From Ancylobacter tetraedralis (GTDB lineage Bacteria; Pseudomonadota; Alphaproteobacteria; Rhizobiales; Xanthobacteraceae), in assembly GCF_014195655.1 (NCBI RefSeq), contig NZ_JACICD010000007.1, positions 124,001 to 188,000 on the forward strand: a stretch of DNA of 64,000 nucleotides, read 5' to 3'. How positions within the stretch are numbered: the first letter of the stretch is position 1; each line of letters begins with the position of its first letter. Of the stretch, positions 41,256 to 52,068 are shown piece by piece. A program made the position numbers and the translations under genes. The notes under the pieces were generated by a model that was not told the DNA's origin, made no database searches, and worked only from the letters and a program-made list of their open reading frames with translations.

Positions 41256-42005
41256 ATGGAATGGGTCGATGACGGCATCATCGTCGGGCTTCGCCGCCAC
41301 GGCGAGGCCAATGCTATCGTCGAGCTGCTCACCGTGGCGCATGGCCGCCATCTCGGCCTGGTGCGCGGCGGCGGCTCGCGCCGGCAGGCGGCGGCGCTGC
41401 AACCGGGAAACAGCGTGCGCGCGAGCTGGCGGGCGCGGCTCGACGAGCATCTGGGTGCCTTCACGCTGGAAGTCACGCGCGCGCGGGCGGGGCGGCTGAT
41501 GGGCGAGGCGCATTCCGCCTTTGCCCTCGCCCATGTGGGCGCGCTGCTGCGCCTGCTGCCCGAGCGCGACCCGCATCCCGGGTTGCATCTCATCGTCGAG
41601 ACCATGGTCGAGCATCTGGCCGAACCGCGCCTCACCGGCATGATGGTGGCGCGGTTCGAATTGATGATGCTGTCCGAACTCGGCTTCGGGCTCGATCTTT
41701 CCAGCTGCGCGGCGACCGGCGGGCGCAATGATCTGCTCTATGTCTCGCCGAAATCCGGCCGGGCGGTGAGCCGCGACGCGGGCGAGCCGTGGCGCGACCG
41801 GCTGCTGGGCCTGCCTTTCTTCCTCATCAGCGAGGTGGCCGAGCCGCCGCCGTCCGATGAGATCCGCACCGCCTTCGCGCTGACCGGGTACTTCCTCGCC
41901 CAGCGTGTATTCGCGCCGCGCGGGCTGACACTGCCCGATGCCCGCCAGTCGCTGCTCACGGCGCTCGATCGCGCGGCGGCGCGCCTGCCGCCGTCGCGCC
42001 TCTGA
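41256..42005 (+). CDS. recO: DNA repair protein RecO
   Basis: A 249-residue RecF-pathway mediator that helps load RecA. The N-terminal OB fold has GIIVGLRRHGEANAIVELLT, followed by GRHLGLVRGGGSRRQAAALQPGN. The C-terminal helical domain contains GFGLDLSSCAATGGRNDLLYVSPKSGRAV with Cys. The full zinc finger of some RecO proteins is not complete here: only one cysteine is obvious. The order era-recO-parC is usual in Hyphomicrobiales. Confidence 0.93.
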   Translation: MEWVDDGIIVGLRRHGEANAIVELLTVAHGRHLGLVRGGGSRRQAAALQPGNSVRASWRARLDEHLGAFTLEVTRARAGRLMGEAHSAFALAHVGALLRLLPERDPHPGLHLIVETMVEHLAEPRLTGMMVARFELMMLSELGFGLDLSSCAATGGRNDLLYVSPKSGRAVSRDAGEPWRDRLLGLPFFLISEVAEPPPSDEIRTAFALTGYFLAQRVFAPRGLTLPDARQSLLTALDRAAARLPPSRL

Positions 42006-42089
42006 GCCCGGCATATTGGCGGTGAATAGCGGGCGGATAAGCTGCGTTCACGTCTTGTTCCTTTCATCGATTCGCTGTAGCCAAGACCC

Positions 42090-44321
42090 ATGGGAGAGGG
42101 ACCGATTCCGAAGGATCAGGGCTCGGTCGAGCCGATCGGGCTGAAGGCAGCGCTGGAAGAGCGCTACCTCGCCTATGCGCTGTCCACCATCATGCACCGG
42201 GCCCTGCCGGACGCGCGGGACGGGCTGAAGCCCGTGCATCGCCGCATTCTCTATGGCATGCGGCTGCTGCGGCTCGACCCGGGCGGCGGCTTCCGCAAGA
42301 GCGCGAAGATCGTCGGTGACGTGATGGGTTCGTTCCATCCGCACGGCAACGCGGCGATCTACGACGCCATGGTGCGCCTCGCGCAGGATTTCGCGCAGCG
42401 CTACCCGCTGGTCGACGGGCAGGGCAATTTCGGCAATATCGACGGCGATAACGCCGCGGCCGAGCGCTATACCGAGGCGCGGCTGACCGAGGTCGCGCGG
42501 CTCATCCTCGACGGCATCGATGAGGACGCGGTCGACTTCCGTCCGAACTATGACGGCACCACCGAAGAGCCGGTGGTGATGCCCGGCGCGTTCCCCAACC
42601 TTCTGGCCAATGGCTCGACCGGCATCGCGGTGGGCATGGCGACCTCGATCCCGCCGCACAACGCGGCCGAGCTGATCGACGCCAGCCTGCATCTCATCGA
42701 GCATCCGGCCGCCACGACCGACGATCTGCTGAAATTCGTCAAGGGGCCGGATTTCCCCACCGGCGGCGTCATCATCGAATCGCCGGCCTCGATGGCCGAC
42801 GCCTACGCCACCGGGCGCGGCGGCTTTCGCCTGCGGGCGCGCTGGCTCAAGGAGGAGACCGGGCGCGGCTCCTATGTCGTCGTCGTCACCGAAATTCCCT
42901 ATGGCGTGCCGAAATCCCGCCTCGTGGAGAAGATCGCCGACCTCCTCAACGAGAAGAAGCTGCCGCTGCTCGCCGATGTGCGCGACGAATCGGCCGAGGA
43001 TGTGCGCCTCGTGCTGGAGCCGCGCGCGCGCACGGTCGACGCCGAGCTGATGATGGAGAGCCTGTTCCGGCTCACCGAGCTGGAAATCCGCTTCCCGCTG
43101 AACATGAACGTGCTGGTCGGCGGGCAGGTGCCCAAGGTGGTCAGCCTCACCGAGGCGTTGCGCGAGTGGGTCGACCACCGGCGCGAGGTGCTTTTGCGCC
43201 GCTCCCGCCACCGGCTGGGCGAGATCGAGCACCGGCTGGAGGTGCTGGGCGGCTACCTCATCGCCTATCTCAATCTCGACGAGGTGATCCGCATCATCCG
43301 CGAGGAGGATGAGCCGAAGGTCGAGCTGATGCGGACCTTCGAGCTGACCGACGTGCAGGCGGAAGCGATCCTCAACATGCGCCTGCGCTCGCTGCGCAAG
43401 CTGGAGGAATTCGAGATCCGCAAGGAGCACGACGCGCTGACCGCCGAGAAGGGCGAGATCGAAGGGCTGCTGGGCTCCGAGGCGCGGCAGTGGAAAACCG
43501 TGGCCTGGCAACTCGGGGAGACGCGCAAGGCGTTCGGGCCGGACACCCCGCTCGGGCGCCGCCGCACCAGCTTCGGCGAGGCGGCCGCCCATGGTGCGGA
43601 CGCGGTGAGCGAGGCGCTGGTGGAGCGCGAGCCGATCACCGTCGTCGTCTCGGAAAAGGGCTGGATCCGCGCGCTCAAGGGCCATGTGGCGGACCTCTCC
43701 GCGCTCGCCTTCAAGGGCGACGACCAGCTCAAGCTCTCCTTCTTCACCGAGACGACATCGAAGCTGCTGGTCTTCGCCACCAATGGCCGCTTCTACACGC
43801 TGGACGCTTCCAAGCTGCCCGGCGGGCGCGGCCATGGCGAGCCGCTGCGACTGTCGATCGAGCTCGAGCAGGAAGCCGACATTGTCGACGTTCTGCCCTA
43901 TCAGGGCGGGCGCAAGCTGCTGGTCACGGCCAAGGAGGGCCGGGGCTTCCTCGTCGCCGAGGACGAATGCGTCGCCAATACCCGCAAGGGCAAGCAGGTG
44001 CTGGGCGTGGACGCGCAGGAGGCCTGCAAGGTGATGCCGGCCGTGGGCGACACGGTGGCGGTGATCGGCGAGAATCGCAAGCTGCTGGTCTTCCCGCTCA
44101 GCCAGATCCCGGAAATGACGCGCGGGCGCGGCGTGCGGCTGCAGCGCTACAAGGACGGCGCCATGTCCGACGTGAAGGTGTTCAGCGCCGCCGACGGCCT
44201 GACCTGGCGCGACACGTCCGGGCGAACCTGGACCGTGACCGACCTCACCGAATGGCGCGGCGAACGCGCCAGCGCCGGCCGCCTGCCGCCCAAGGGCTTC
44301 CCGCGGAACAACCGGTTCTAG
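42090..44321 (+). CDS. parC: DNA topoisomerase IV subunit A
   Basis: A 743-residue subunit that unlinks daughter chromosomes. The catalytic tyrosine is Y127 in [11 protein letters not shown]. The N-terminal part has [25 protein letters not shown], followed by [18 protein letters not shown], which covers the quinolone-resistance region (Ser/Asp equivalents S81 and H85 region). The long helical coiled part (about 360-460) and the C-terminal beta-pinwheel domain (about 500-740) complete the protein. It follows recO by 84 bp. Confidence 0.96.
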   Translation: MGEGPIPKDQGSVEPIGLKAALEERYLAYALSTIMHRALPDARDGLKPVHRRILYGMRLLRLDPGGGFRKSAKIVGDVMGSFHPHGNAAIYDAMVRLAQDFAQRYPLVDGQGNFGNIDGDNAAAERYTEARLTEVARLILDGIDEDAVDFRPNYDGTTEEPVVMPGAFPNLLANGSTGIAVGMATSIPPHNAAELIDASLHLIEHPAATTDDLLKFVKGPDFPTGGVIIESPASMADAYATGRGGFRLRARWLKEETGRGSYVVVVTEIPYGVPKSRLVEKIADLLNEKKLPLLADVRDESAEDVRLVLEPRARTVDAELMMESLFRLTELEIRFPLNMNVLVGGQVPKVVSLTEALREWVDHRREVLLRRSRHRLGEIEHRLEVLGGYLIAYLNLDEVIRIIREEDEPKVELMRTFELTDVQAEAILNMRLRSLRKLEEFEIRKEHDALTAEKGEIEGLLGSEARQWKTVAWQLGETRKAFGPDTPLGRRRTSFGEAAAHGADAVSEALVEREPITVVVSEKGWIRALKGHVADLSALAFKGDDQLKLSFFTETTSKLLVFATNGRFYTLDASKLPGGRGHGEPLRLSIELEQEADIVDVLPYQGGRKLLVTAKEGRGFLVAEDECVANTRKGKQVLGVDAQEACKVMPAVGDTVAVIGENRKLLVFPLSQIPEMTRGRGVRLQRYKDGAMSDVKVFSAADGLTWRDTSGRTWTVTDLTEWRGERASAGRLPPKGFPRNNRF

Positions 44322-44424
44322 AGCCAGGCAGCCTACAGATCGTTGTTCCGGCCAAGGCGAAGCCGGTATCGCGCGCCGATCTCCATCGGCTGTGGTCATC
44401 GGCGATAGGAAACGAGCCGCTGGA

Positions 44425-45171
44425 TCAGTCAACCCGCTCCCAGCCGGCCGGCATCAGGCGTTCCTGCGGCAGGAAGCGGCGCTTGTAGTCCATCTTGGCC
44501 GAGCCGTTGACCCAGTAGCCGAGATAGACATAGGGCAGGCCCATGGCTCGGGCCTTGGTAACGTGATCGAGGATCATGAACGTGCCGAGCGAGCGGGCGG
44601 GCGCTTCGGGCTCGTAGAAGGAATAGACCATCGACAGGCCGTCGGCGAGCACGTCGCTCAGCGCCACGCCGTGCAGCGCGCCGTGGCCGCGCCCGTTGAT
44701 GGCGGTGTCCGGCCCGCGCCGGCGATATTCGATCAGGCGGGTGCGCACATGGCTGTCCTCGACCATCATCGCATAGTCGAGCACGCTCATGTCAGCCATG
44801 CCGCCATCGCCGTGGCGGCTGTCGAGATAGGCGCGGAACAGCGAATATTGCTCGGCCGTCGGCACCGCCGTGCGCATGTCGCCGATCAGGTCGTCATTGG
44901 CCTGCCGCACCCGGCGGAAGGAGCGCGATTCCACGAACTCGTTCACGCAGATCCGCACGGAGACGCAGGCGCGGCAATGTTCGCAGGCCGGGCGGTAGGC
45001 GATGGACTGGCTGCGGCGGAAGCCGCCATGGGTCAGCACGTCGTTGAGCTGCGTCGCCCGCTCGCCCACCAGATGGGTAAACACCTTCCGCTCCTCGCGG
45101 CCCGGCAGATACGGGCAGGGGGATGGGGCGGTCAGGTAGAACTGCGGTGTGTCGCGCGGGTGTTCTGTCAC
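44425..45171 (-). CDS. bpt: aspartate/glutamate leucyltransferase
   Basis: A 248-residue aminoacyl-tRNA protein transferase that adds Leu to N-terminal Asp or Glu, feeding proteins to the ClpS/ClpAP N-end-rule pathway. The N-terminal region has [16 protein letters not shown], with later cysteines in [13 protein letters not shown]; the family's [19 protein letters not shown] and [17 protein letters not shown] are clear. The start codon is GTG. An ATE-like arginyl function is less likely because bacterial proteins with this layout are Bpt. Confidence 0.92.
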   Translation of the reverse strand: MTEHPRDTPQFYLTAPSPCPYLPGREERKVFTHLVGERATQLNDVLTHGGFRRSQSIAYRPACEHCRACVSVRICVNEFVESRSFRRVRQANDDLIGDMRTAVPTAEQYSLFRAYLDSRHGDGGMADMSVLDYAMMVEDSHVRTRLIEYRRRGPDTAINGRGHGALHGVALSDVLADGLSMVYSFYEPEAPARSLGTFMILDHVTKARAMGLPYVYLGYWVNGSAKMDYKRRFLPQERLMPAGWERVD

Positions 45172-45276
45172 GGCGGGTTCGCGGTCAGGGAGAATCAGAG
45201 ATTGCCAGAGACCGCGGCAAGGTCAAAGCCCTCGATGCGTCACGGAGGCACCCGCCGGGCATCGGCCGGGCCGGCA

Positions 45277-45795
45277 TCAGCGCCACCGGGGCCGCAGCTG
45301 GGCGGCGCGCTCCTCGCTATTGGTGACGACCGTGCCGAGGATGATGTCGTGCAGGAGGCGCCGGCGGGCGTTGAACAGGCCCACAAGCAGCACGAAGGGC
45401 GTCAGCACGCTGAGCGACACCCAGAACAGCACGAGGCTGAGCACCGCCAGCAAGGGCGACATCGGCGCGCCGTGCCACAGGCGCATCTCGATTCCCATGG
45501 CCCGCATGCCGATGGTGGCGGAGAACGGGCCGCCGAGCGTGAGGCCGGCATAGACCAGAGCCCAGATCACGAAGGCCGGGCTCAGCAGGCCGTAGAGAAA
45601 CCAGCCCAACCCCAGCGTGATGAAGCCGAACACGAAGATGAACACCGCCGCCAGCACGATCGGGGCGCAGATCAGCACCGCGTCGATCAGGCAGGCGAGG
45701 ATGCGCCGCCCGAGCACGCCCTGGAAATATTCCGGGTCGGCGAGAGGATCGAAGGCGTAGGGCCGGGGAGCCCCGTAATAATCGGCGTCGCTCAT
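45277..45795 (-). CDS. RDD family membrane protein
   Basis: A 172-residue inner-membrane protein with three or four helices. The RDD family marks are RRILACLIDAVLI near residue 30, SATIGMRAMGIEM in the middle and RRRLLHDIILGTVV near the end. RDD proteins may be ion/proton antiporters or accessory membrane proteins. It lies between bpt and ilvA on the same strand, separated from each by about 100 bp. Confidence 0.88.
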   Translation of the reverse strand: MSDADYYGAPRPYAFDPLADPEYFQGVLGRRILACLIDAVLICAPIVLAAVFIFVFGFITLGLGWFLYGLLSPAFVIWALVYAGLTLGGPFSATIGMRAMGIEMRLWHGAPMSPLLAVLSLVLFWVSLSVLTPFVLLVGLFNARRRLLHDIILGTVVTNSEERAAQLRPRWR

Positions 45796-45890
45796 GGCGG
45801 TGTTTCTCCTCGCCTTTCAGGTGGGAAGGGCGGGGACGAACGGCAAGGCGACCTGCCTCGCATCTGCCCCCTCCCTCCCCACGCCGGCGC

Positions 45891-47117
45891 TCAGTTGCCG
45901 GTGCGCCAGTCGATGCGGGCGACATCCATGCCGTTCTCGATCAGCGCGCTATAGACCTGATCGGCATGCATGCGGTCGCGCGTCTCCACCGTCACGTCGA
46001 GCCGCGCGCCCTTGGCGTGCACATCGAGGAAGTGCCGCTTGTGCTCGACCTCGAGGATGTTGGCGCCGAGCTGGCCCAGCATCGTGGAGATGATGCCCAG
46101 TTCGCCGGGCCGGTCCATCATGGAGAAGCGGAAGCTGACGATGCGCTCCTCGCGCTCCAGCTCGCGCATCATGATCGAGGCGACGATCCGCGGGTCGATA
46201 TTGCCGCCGGAGACGACGAGGCCGACATTGCGGCCGCGATAGCGCTCGGGCTCGGCGAGCAGCGCCGCGAGGCCGGCCGCGCCAGCGCCCTCGGCCAGCG
46301 TCTTCTGCTGGGTGAGGAACAGGTTCACCGCCCGCTCGATGATCGGCTCCTCCACCAGCACGACGTCGGAGACGAGCGCGGAGACGATCTCGCGGGTCAG
46401 CACGCCCGCCTGCTTCACCGCGATGCCCTCAGCCAGCGTCGTGCCCTCGCAGGGCAGGCTCTGCTGGTGCAGCGCATTCCACATGGAGGGGTAGCGCGAG
46501 GTCTCGACGCCGACGATCTCGATGTCCGGCCGCTTCTCGCGCGCGGCCACCGCCATGCCGGAGATGAGCCCACCGCCGCCCACCGGCACCAGCAGCGCCT
46601 CCAGCTCGGGCGCGTCTTCCAGCATTTCGGACGCGACGGAGCCCTGGCCGGCGATCACGAAGCGATCGTCATAAGGGTGCACCCAGACGAGGCTTTCCGC
46701 GTGGGCGATGCGGTCCGCCTCCTCGCTGGCGTCACCCACCGATTCGCCGTGCAGCACCACGCGGGCGCCATGCGCCTCGGTCGCCGCCACCTTCACGATG
46801 GGCGTGTGCATGGGCATGACGATGGTGGCGCGGATGCCCAGCCGGGCGGCGTGGTAGGCCACCGCCTGCGCATGGTTGCCGGCCGACATGGCGACCACGC
46901 CGGCGGCTCGCTCGGCCGGAGAAAGGCTGGCCAGCTTGGTCAGCGCGCCGCGCTCCTTGAAGGAGGCGGTGACCTGAAGATTCTCGTACTTGATGAACAC
47001 CTGCGCCCCGGTAATCGCCGACAGGCGCGGCGCCGGCAGCGTGGGCGTGCGCAGCACCGCGCCGGCCAGCACTTCGCGGGCAGCGGCGACATCGGCGGGA
47101 GTGACGGGCAAGGTCAT
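45891..47117 (-). CDS. ilvA: threonine ammonia-lyase with C-terminal ACT domain
   Basis: A 408-residue PLP enzyme that deaminates threonine to 2-oxobutyrate, the entry to isoleucine synthesis. The PLP lysine is K54 in ASFKERGAL. The glycine loop is VPVGGGGLISGMAVAA and the phosphate-binding MSAGNHAQAVAYHA is clear. A single ACT domain lies at about 325-408 (DRPGELGIISTMLGQLGANI), as in the shorter TdcB-like or IlvA form. The biosynthetic or catabolic role cannot be separated by sequence. The permease gene lies 8 bp upstream. Confidence 0.93.
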   Translation of the reverse strand: MTLPVTPADVAAAREVLAGAVLRTPTLPAPRLSAITGAQVFIKYENLQVTASFKERGALTKLASLSPAERAAGVVAMSAGNHAQAVAYHAARLGIRATIVMPMHTPIVKVAATEAHGARVVLHGESVGDASEEADRIAHAESLVWVHPYDDRFVIAGQGSVASEMLEDAPELEALLVPVGGGGLISGMAVAAREKRPDIEIVGVETSRYPSMWNALHQQSLPCEGTTLAEGIAVKQAGVLTREIVSALVSDVVLVEEPIIERAVNLFLTQQKTLAEGAGAAGLAALLAEPERYRGRNVGLVVSGGNIDPRIVASIMMRELEREERIVSFRFSMMDRPGELGIISTMLGQLGANILEVEHKRHFLDVHAKGARLDVTVETRDRMHADQVYSALIENGMDVARIDWRTGN

Positions 47118-47125
47118 CGAGATAC

Positions 47126-48421
47126 TCAGAATTCTCGCGGCGAAGGGGCCGCACGATTGAAGAGACCGCCTGGCCGCAGGATGAGAAAGGCGGCCAGGAG
47201 CGAATAGGTCACGACGTCGCGATAGGCGATATCAAAGGCCGAGGACCACACGGTTTCGACGCCGGCGACGAGGGCGGCGCCGAGAAAAGCGCCCGGCACC
47301 GAGCCAATGCCGCCAATAACCGCCGAAATCAAGGCTTTGAGCGTAATGGCCAGTCCATCGCCGGGTGAAATCGTTCCGTAGGCCAGTACGACGATGGTTC
47401 CCGCCAGCCCGGCGGCGGCGCCGGAGACGAGAAAAGTGGCCGAACGCAGCGCCGGCACCGGCACGCCGAGCATGGCCGCCATGAGCGGATCCTGCGCATG
47501 GGCGCGCCAGGCGCGGCCGAAGCGCGACAGCCCGATGAGGCCGAGCAGCATCGAGGCGCCGAACAGGCTCAGCGCCGCCGCCAGAAGCTGCGCCGGCGTG
47601 GCGGTGGCGATGAAGCCGCGCGTGCCGGCGATATAGATCGGCCGGTTCAGCAGCGCGGGCAGCCAGTTGACACGGTCCGGCGCGGTGATCCGCAGCAGTT
47701 CGGCGAGCACGATGGCGACAGCCGCGGTGGCGATGAGCACCGCCTGTGGCGAGGTCGTCCGCTGGCTCACCGGCAGCACGACGAGGCGGCCGATGACCCA
47801 GCTGGCCAGCGCGCCGGCCGCCGCCCCCGTGAGCAGGGAGAGGGTGAGCGCCATCGGCCCCAGCCGGCCGAACTGGCTTGCCACCCCCACCGCGACCAGC
47901 ATGTTGGTGCCCGCCAGCACGGCGATTTCGCCAAAGGCGAGGTTGATCCGGCCGATCAGCCCGTAGACCAGGGAGAATCCGGTGGCGATGAGCCCGTAGA
48001 CGCCGGCCATGACGATGCCGTTCAGCGTCTGCTGCAGCCAGTAGGCGGTACGCGCGTCGAGCCTGAGCAAGGGCTGCCGCGCCAGCGCGGGCGGGCGGTC
48101 GTCGAGGCCCCAGCGTTGCAGGATATAGAGCTTGATGTCGCTGAGCGCGCCGCGATCGGTGTCGATGGCGGTCAGTTCGAAGCGCCCGATTCCCGTCTGT
48201 GCCGCGAAGGTGCAGATCATCCAGTGCGCGCTGGCAAAGCCGTCGCGGCGTGCGCGGTAGGAGAGCTTGAGCGCGTTCGGCGCCCCCGGCACGGGGCTGA
48301 GCGCGGTCTCGACGATCTCCACGCTCGCCTCGTGTAGCGCCGGCGCGGCGGCACGGCAGATCCGCGCCTGGTCGGCGTCGATCATCGCGCCGCAGGCACC
48401 AAGCGCGAGGGCGATCAGCAA
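47126..48421 (-). CDS. LivH-like branched-chain amino-acid ABC permease with extra N-terminal domain
   Basis: At least 431 residues. From about residue 125 it is a LivH-type permease: NGIVMAGVYGLIATGFSLVYGLIGRINLAFGE is the family's first-helix signature, followed by about eight more helices and AVIGGIGSVPGAFLGA. The first 120 residues are not part of LivH: a hydrophobic start reading LIALALGAC, then a Cys-containing soluble region. The only normal start in frame is a TTG at 48421, yet the hydrophobic stretch continues upstream (STAALLLLL). No other Liv component is nearby, so this is an orphan permease. It is 8 bp from ilvA, which suggests a role with Ile precursors. Confidence 0.78.
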   Translation of the reverse strand: MLIALALGACGAMIDADQARICRAAAPALHEASVEIVETALSPVPGAPNALKLSYRARRDGFASAHWMICTFAAQTGIGRFELTAIDTDRGALSDIKLYILQRWGLDDRPPALARQPLLRLDARTAYWLQQTLNGIVMAGVYGLIATGFSLVYGLIGRINLAFGEIAVLAGTNMLVAVGVASQFGRLGPMALTLSLLTGAAAGALASWVIGRLVVLPVSQRTTSPQAVLIATAAVAIVLAELLRITAPDRVNWLPALLNRPIYIAGTRGFIATATPAQLLAAALSLFGASMLLGLIGLSRFGRAWRAHAQDPLMAAMLGVPVPALRSATFLVSGAAAGLAGTIVVLAYGTISPGDGLAITLKALISAVIGGIGSVPGAFLGAALVAGVETVWSSAFDIAYRDVVTYSLLAAFLILRPGGLFNRAAPSPREF

Positions 48422-48489
48422 CAGCAGAAGCGCGGCCGTTGAGCGGGCGATGCCGGTCTCCCGCGTCCTGTGCTCGCGGTCGCGCGCCG

Positions 48490-49590
<1,101 letters not shown>

Positions 49591-49773
49591 TCATACAGCT
49601 GTCAGCGCGATATGTAGAGCGGGGCGATTGCGTACTTGCCCGCCAAAGCGTCGCAGGCGGGCCGAACGCCGGGTCGGCGCGGCCGCTCGTGCCGCGCGCC
49701 GTCTTTTCCCCGGCGCCGTGAGGCCCTATTGCCTGTGCGACGGTGAGCATGGGCATCCGGAAGGGCAGGCGGC

Positions 49774-50835
49774 GTGAGCGAGAACATCGGCATTCGATTC
49801 GAGGTCCGCGGCGCGGTCGGCATCATCACGCTCGACCGGCCACGAGCGCTCAACGCGCTCGACCACGCGATGGTGCGCGCCATGCACGCGCAGCTGGCGC
49901 GCTGGGTGGAGGAGCCCACCGTGGCGCATGTGCTGCTGCGCTCGGCGCATGAGCGCGCCTTCTGCGCCGGCGGCGACGTGCGGCACATGGTGGAGCTCGG
50001 CCGCTCCGGCCAGAAAGAGGCGGCGCGCGACTACTGGCGCGACGAATATGCGCTCGATCATTTCATCGCCCGCTACCCCAAGCCGTTCCTCGCGCTGGTC
50101 GACGGGCTGTGCTTCGGCGGCGGGTTCGGCGTGTCGGGCCATGCCCGCCACCGCGTGGCCGGCGAAAACCTGGGCTTTGCCATGCCAGAAGTGGCGATCG
50201 GCCTGTTTCCCGATGTGGGTGCCACCTTCGTTCTGCCGCGCCTGCCGGGCTGGGCCGGCACGTGGCTGGCCATGACGGGCGCGCGCATCGGCATGCCGGA
50301 CGCCGTGGCGCTCGGCCTCTATACCCACTTTGTGCCCACCGCCCGCTGGCCGGCGCTGATCGACGCGCTCGCCGCCGGCGAGCCGGTGGAGCGCAGCCTC
50401 GCCACGCTGAAAGCCGATGCGCCCGCGCCGGCCCTGCTGCGGCTGTGCCCGGTCATCGACCGTATCTTCGCGGGCGGCAGCGTCGATGCGATTCTCGCCG
50501 CGCTCGACCATGCGGCGGCGGGCGCGGGCGAGGTGGCCGACTTCGCCCGTGCCCAGCGCGACACGCTGCGGCGCGCCTCGCCGACCAGCGTGCACATCGC
50601 CTTCCAGCAGATGCAGCGCGGCCTCGCCCACGACCTTGCCGGATGCCTCGCGCTGGAGTTCCGCCTCGTTACCCGCCTGCTGGACGGCCCGGACTTCTAT
50701 GAGGGCGTGCGTGCCGTGCTGATCGACAAGGACCAGACGCCGCTCTGGCGGCCGTCGCGGCTGGACGAGGTCGATCCCCGCGCCATCGCCGCGCTGATGG
50801 ATGAGCCGCTGCCCGACGAATTGCTGCTGACCTGA
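49774..50835 (+). CDS. 3-hydroxyisobutyryl-CoA hydrolase-like enoyl-CoA hydratase family protein
   Basis: A 353-residue crotonase-fold protein. LDRPRALNALDHAMVRAM, ERAFCAGGDVRHMVE (oxyanion hole) and GFAMPEVAIGLFPDVGATFVLPRL are the marks of the HIBCH branch, which is longer than plain enoyl-CoA hydratases. The catalytic Glu and Asp are read in PEVAIGLFPD. The reaction would release 3-hydroxyisobutyrate from its CoA ester in valine breakdown. The start is GTG. It is 25 bp upstream of the DUF6163 gene. Confidence 0.87.
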   Translation: MSENIGIRFEVRGAVGIITLDRPRALNALDHAMVRAMHAQLARWVEEPTVAHVLLRSAHERAFCAGGDVRHMVELGRSGQKEAARDYWRDEYALDHFIARYPKPFLALVDGLCFGGGFGVSGHARHRVAGENLGFAMPEVAIGLFPDVGATFVLPRLPGWAGTWLAMTGARIGMPDAVALGLYTHFVPTARWPALIDALAAGEPVERSLATLKADAPAPALLRLCPVIDRIFAGGSVDAILAALDHAAAGAGEVADFARAQRDTLRRASPTSVHIAFQQMQRGLAHDLAGCLALEFRLVTRLLDGPDFYEGVRAVLIDKDQTPLWRPSRLDEVDPRAIAALMDEPLPDELLLT

Positions 50836-50860
50836 GCGCGAATTCGGGTATTCAGGCGGG

Positions 50861-51292
50861 ATGAGTTCGCCCTATGACCCCATCGATACCACCATAGGCC
50901 TGGCTGGCGCCGAACTGCCGCCCTGGCAGCGGCGCGTGGTGCTGTATCTGCGTGTGCTGGCCGGCTTCCTGCTGCTGAAGACGATCTACAGCTGGACCCT
51001 GATCTGCGGCGTGTGGGACGGCACGACCAGCCGGTTCGAGATGCTCTCGCTGGCCGCGCAGGCGGCGGTGATCTGGGCGGCCATCATGAACCCGGTGGCG
51101 GCGGTCGGGCTGTGGCTCGGCGCCTCCTGGGGCGTCGTGCTGTGGCTGGTGACGGCGATGGTGCAGATCCTCATCAACGCCTCTGCGCCCGAGGGCGTAG
51201 GGCGGCTGTTCATCGTCGCGGCGGTGGAGACGGTGCTGGTCGCGATCTATGCATTCCTCACCTACAAGGCGGCCCGCGAAAGCGAGGACTGA
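50861..51292 (+). CDS. DUF6163 family membrane protein
   Basis: A 143-residue protein with four membrane helices (for example VVLYLRVLAGFLLLKTIYSW and NPVAAVGLWLGASWGVVLWL) and a short charged C-terminus. It matches the DUF6163 family as I know it, which is restricted to Hyphomicrobiales and lies next to ldtR. The function is unknown. Conserved linkage with the regulator LdtR suggests a cell-envelope role. Confidence 0.8.
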   Translation: MSSPYDPIDTTIGLAGAELPPWQRRVVLYLRVLAGFLLLKTIYSWTLICGVWDGTTSRFEMLSLAAQAAVIWAAIMNPVAAVGLWLGASWGVVLWLVTAMVQILINASAPEGVGRLFIVAAVETVLVAIYAFLTYKAARESED

Positions 51293-51424
51293 TCCGCTAA
51301 CGCCCCGTAAAGGATAAGTTTTCACCAACGATTCAGGCTTTCGCTTAAGCCGTCCTTAGAGCGCGCGCCCCACACTCCGGCGGATGAGAGGGAGATAATC
51401 CCCAGGTCGGATCGGGGTGTGCAG

Positions 51425-52018
51425 ATGAAGGCGACAGCTCAGGCAACGAGCGTGGTGGCATTCGGCAAGCGGGGCGAGGCGCGGGGCGAGGCGCGGGACA
51501 AGCCCGGGCGGCAGGATGCCGCGCCGGCGGCGCAGACCCGGCGCGAGCCGGCGGCGGACGAGATCGCCCCCCTCTATCAGGAGGCGCTGTCGCTGCTCGA
51601 GCGCCTGCACCGCCGGCTGATCGACGTGGTCAATGACGAATTCGCCCGCCGCGATCGCGAGGACGTGAACGCCATCCAGGCGCTGCTGCTGTTCAATATC
51701 GGCGATGCCGAACTCACCGCGGCCGAGCTGCGCACGCGCGGCTATTATCTCGGCGCCAATGTTTCCTACAATCTGAAGAAGCTGGTCGAGGCCGGCTATC
51801 TCGACCACCAGCGCTCGCGCATCGACCGCCGCGCCGTGCGCATCAAGCTGACGCCGAAAGGCGAGGAAGTGCGCGCCATCGTCGAGGGGCTGTACGGCAA
51901 GCACATCACCACGATCGAGCAGATCGGCGGCATCGGGCGCGAGGACTTCCAGGTGATCAACAAGGCGCTGCAGCGGCTGGAGCGCTTCTGGACCGACCAG
52001 ATTCTCTACCGGCTGTGA
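51425..52018 (+). CDS. ldtR: MarR-family regulator LdtR
   Basis: A 197-residue winged-helix transcription factor. The first 45 residues are a disordered, basic, Gly/Arg/Ala-rich tail; the MarR domain spans about 60-190 with FARRDREDVNAIQALLLFNIGD, the recognition part YYLGANVSYNLKKLVEAGYL and wing residues SRIDRRAVRIKLT. In Liberibacter and rhizobia LdtR controls an L,D-transpeptidase gene and its own gene, linked to osmotic tolerance. The ATG at 51425 has GGGG 7 nt upstream. No ldtP is in the window. Confidence 0.88.
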   Translation: MKATAQATSVVAFGKRGEARGEARDKPGRQDAAPAAQTRREPAADEIAPLYQEALSLLERLHRRLIDVVNDEFARRDREDVNAIQALLLFNIGDAELTAAELRTRGYYLGANVSYNLKKLVEAGYLDHQRSRIDRRAVRIKLTPKGEEVRAIVEGLYGKHITTIEQIGGIGREDFQVINKALQRLERFWTDQILYRL

Positions 52019-52019
52019 A

Positions 52020-52050
52020 GCGGGCGAGGGCGCTCCACGCCCTCGCCCGC
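52020..52050. terminator. 13-bp perfect hairpin between ldtR and the deacetylase gene
   Basis: GCGGGCGAGGGCG (52020-52032), loop CTCCA, then CGCCCTCGCCCGC (52038-52050). It starts 2 bp after the ldtR stop and lies between converging genes. The stem is very GC-rich with no T run after it; it can serve both directions. Confidence 0.75.
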
Positions 52051-52068
52051 CCATTCGTCACGTCGGTC

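Noticed and set aside
42048-44432. 794-codon minus-strand open frame opposite parC
   Set aside because: Antisense shadow of parC.
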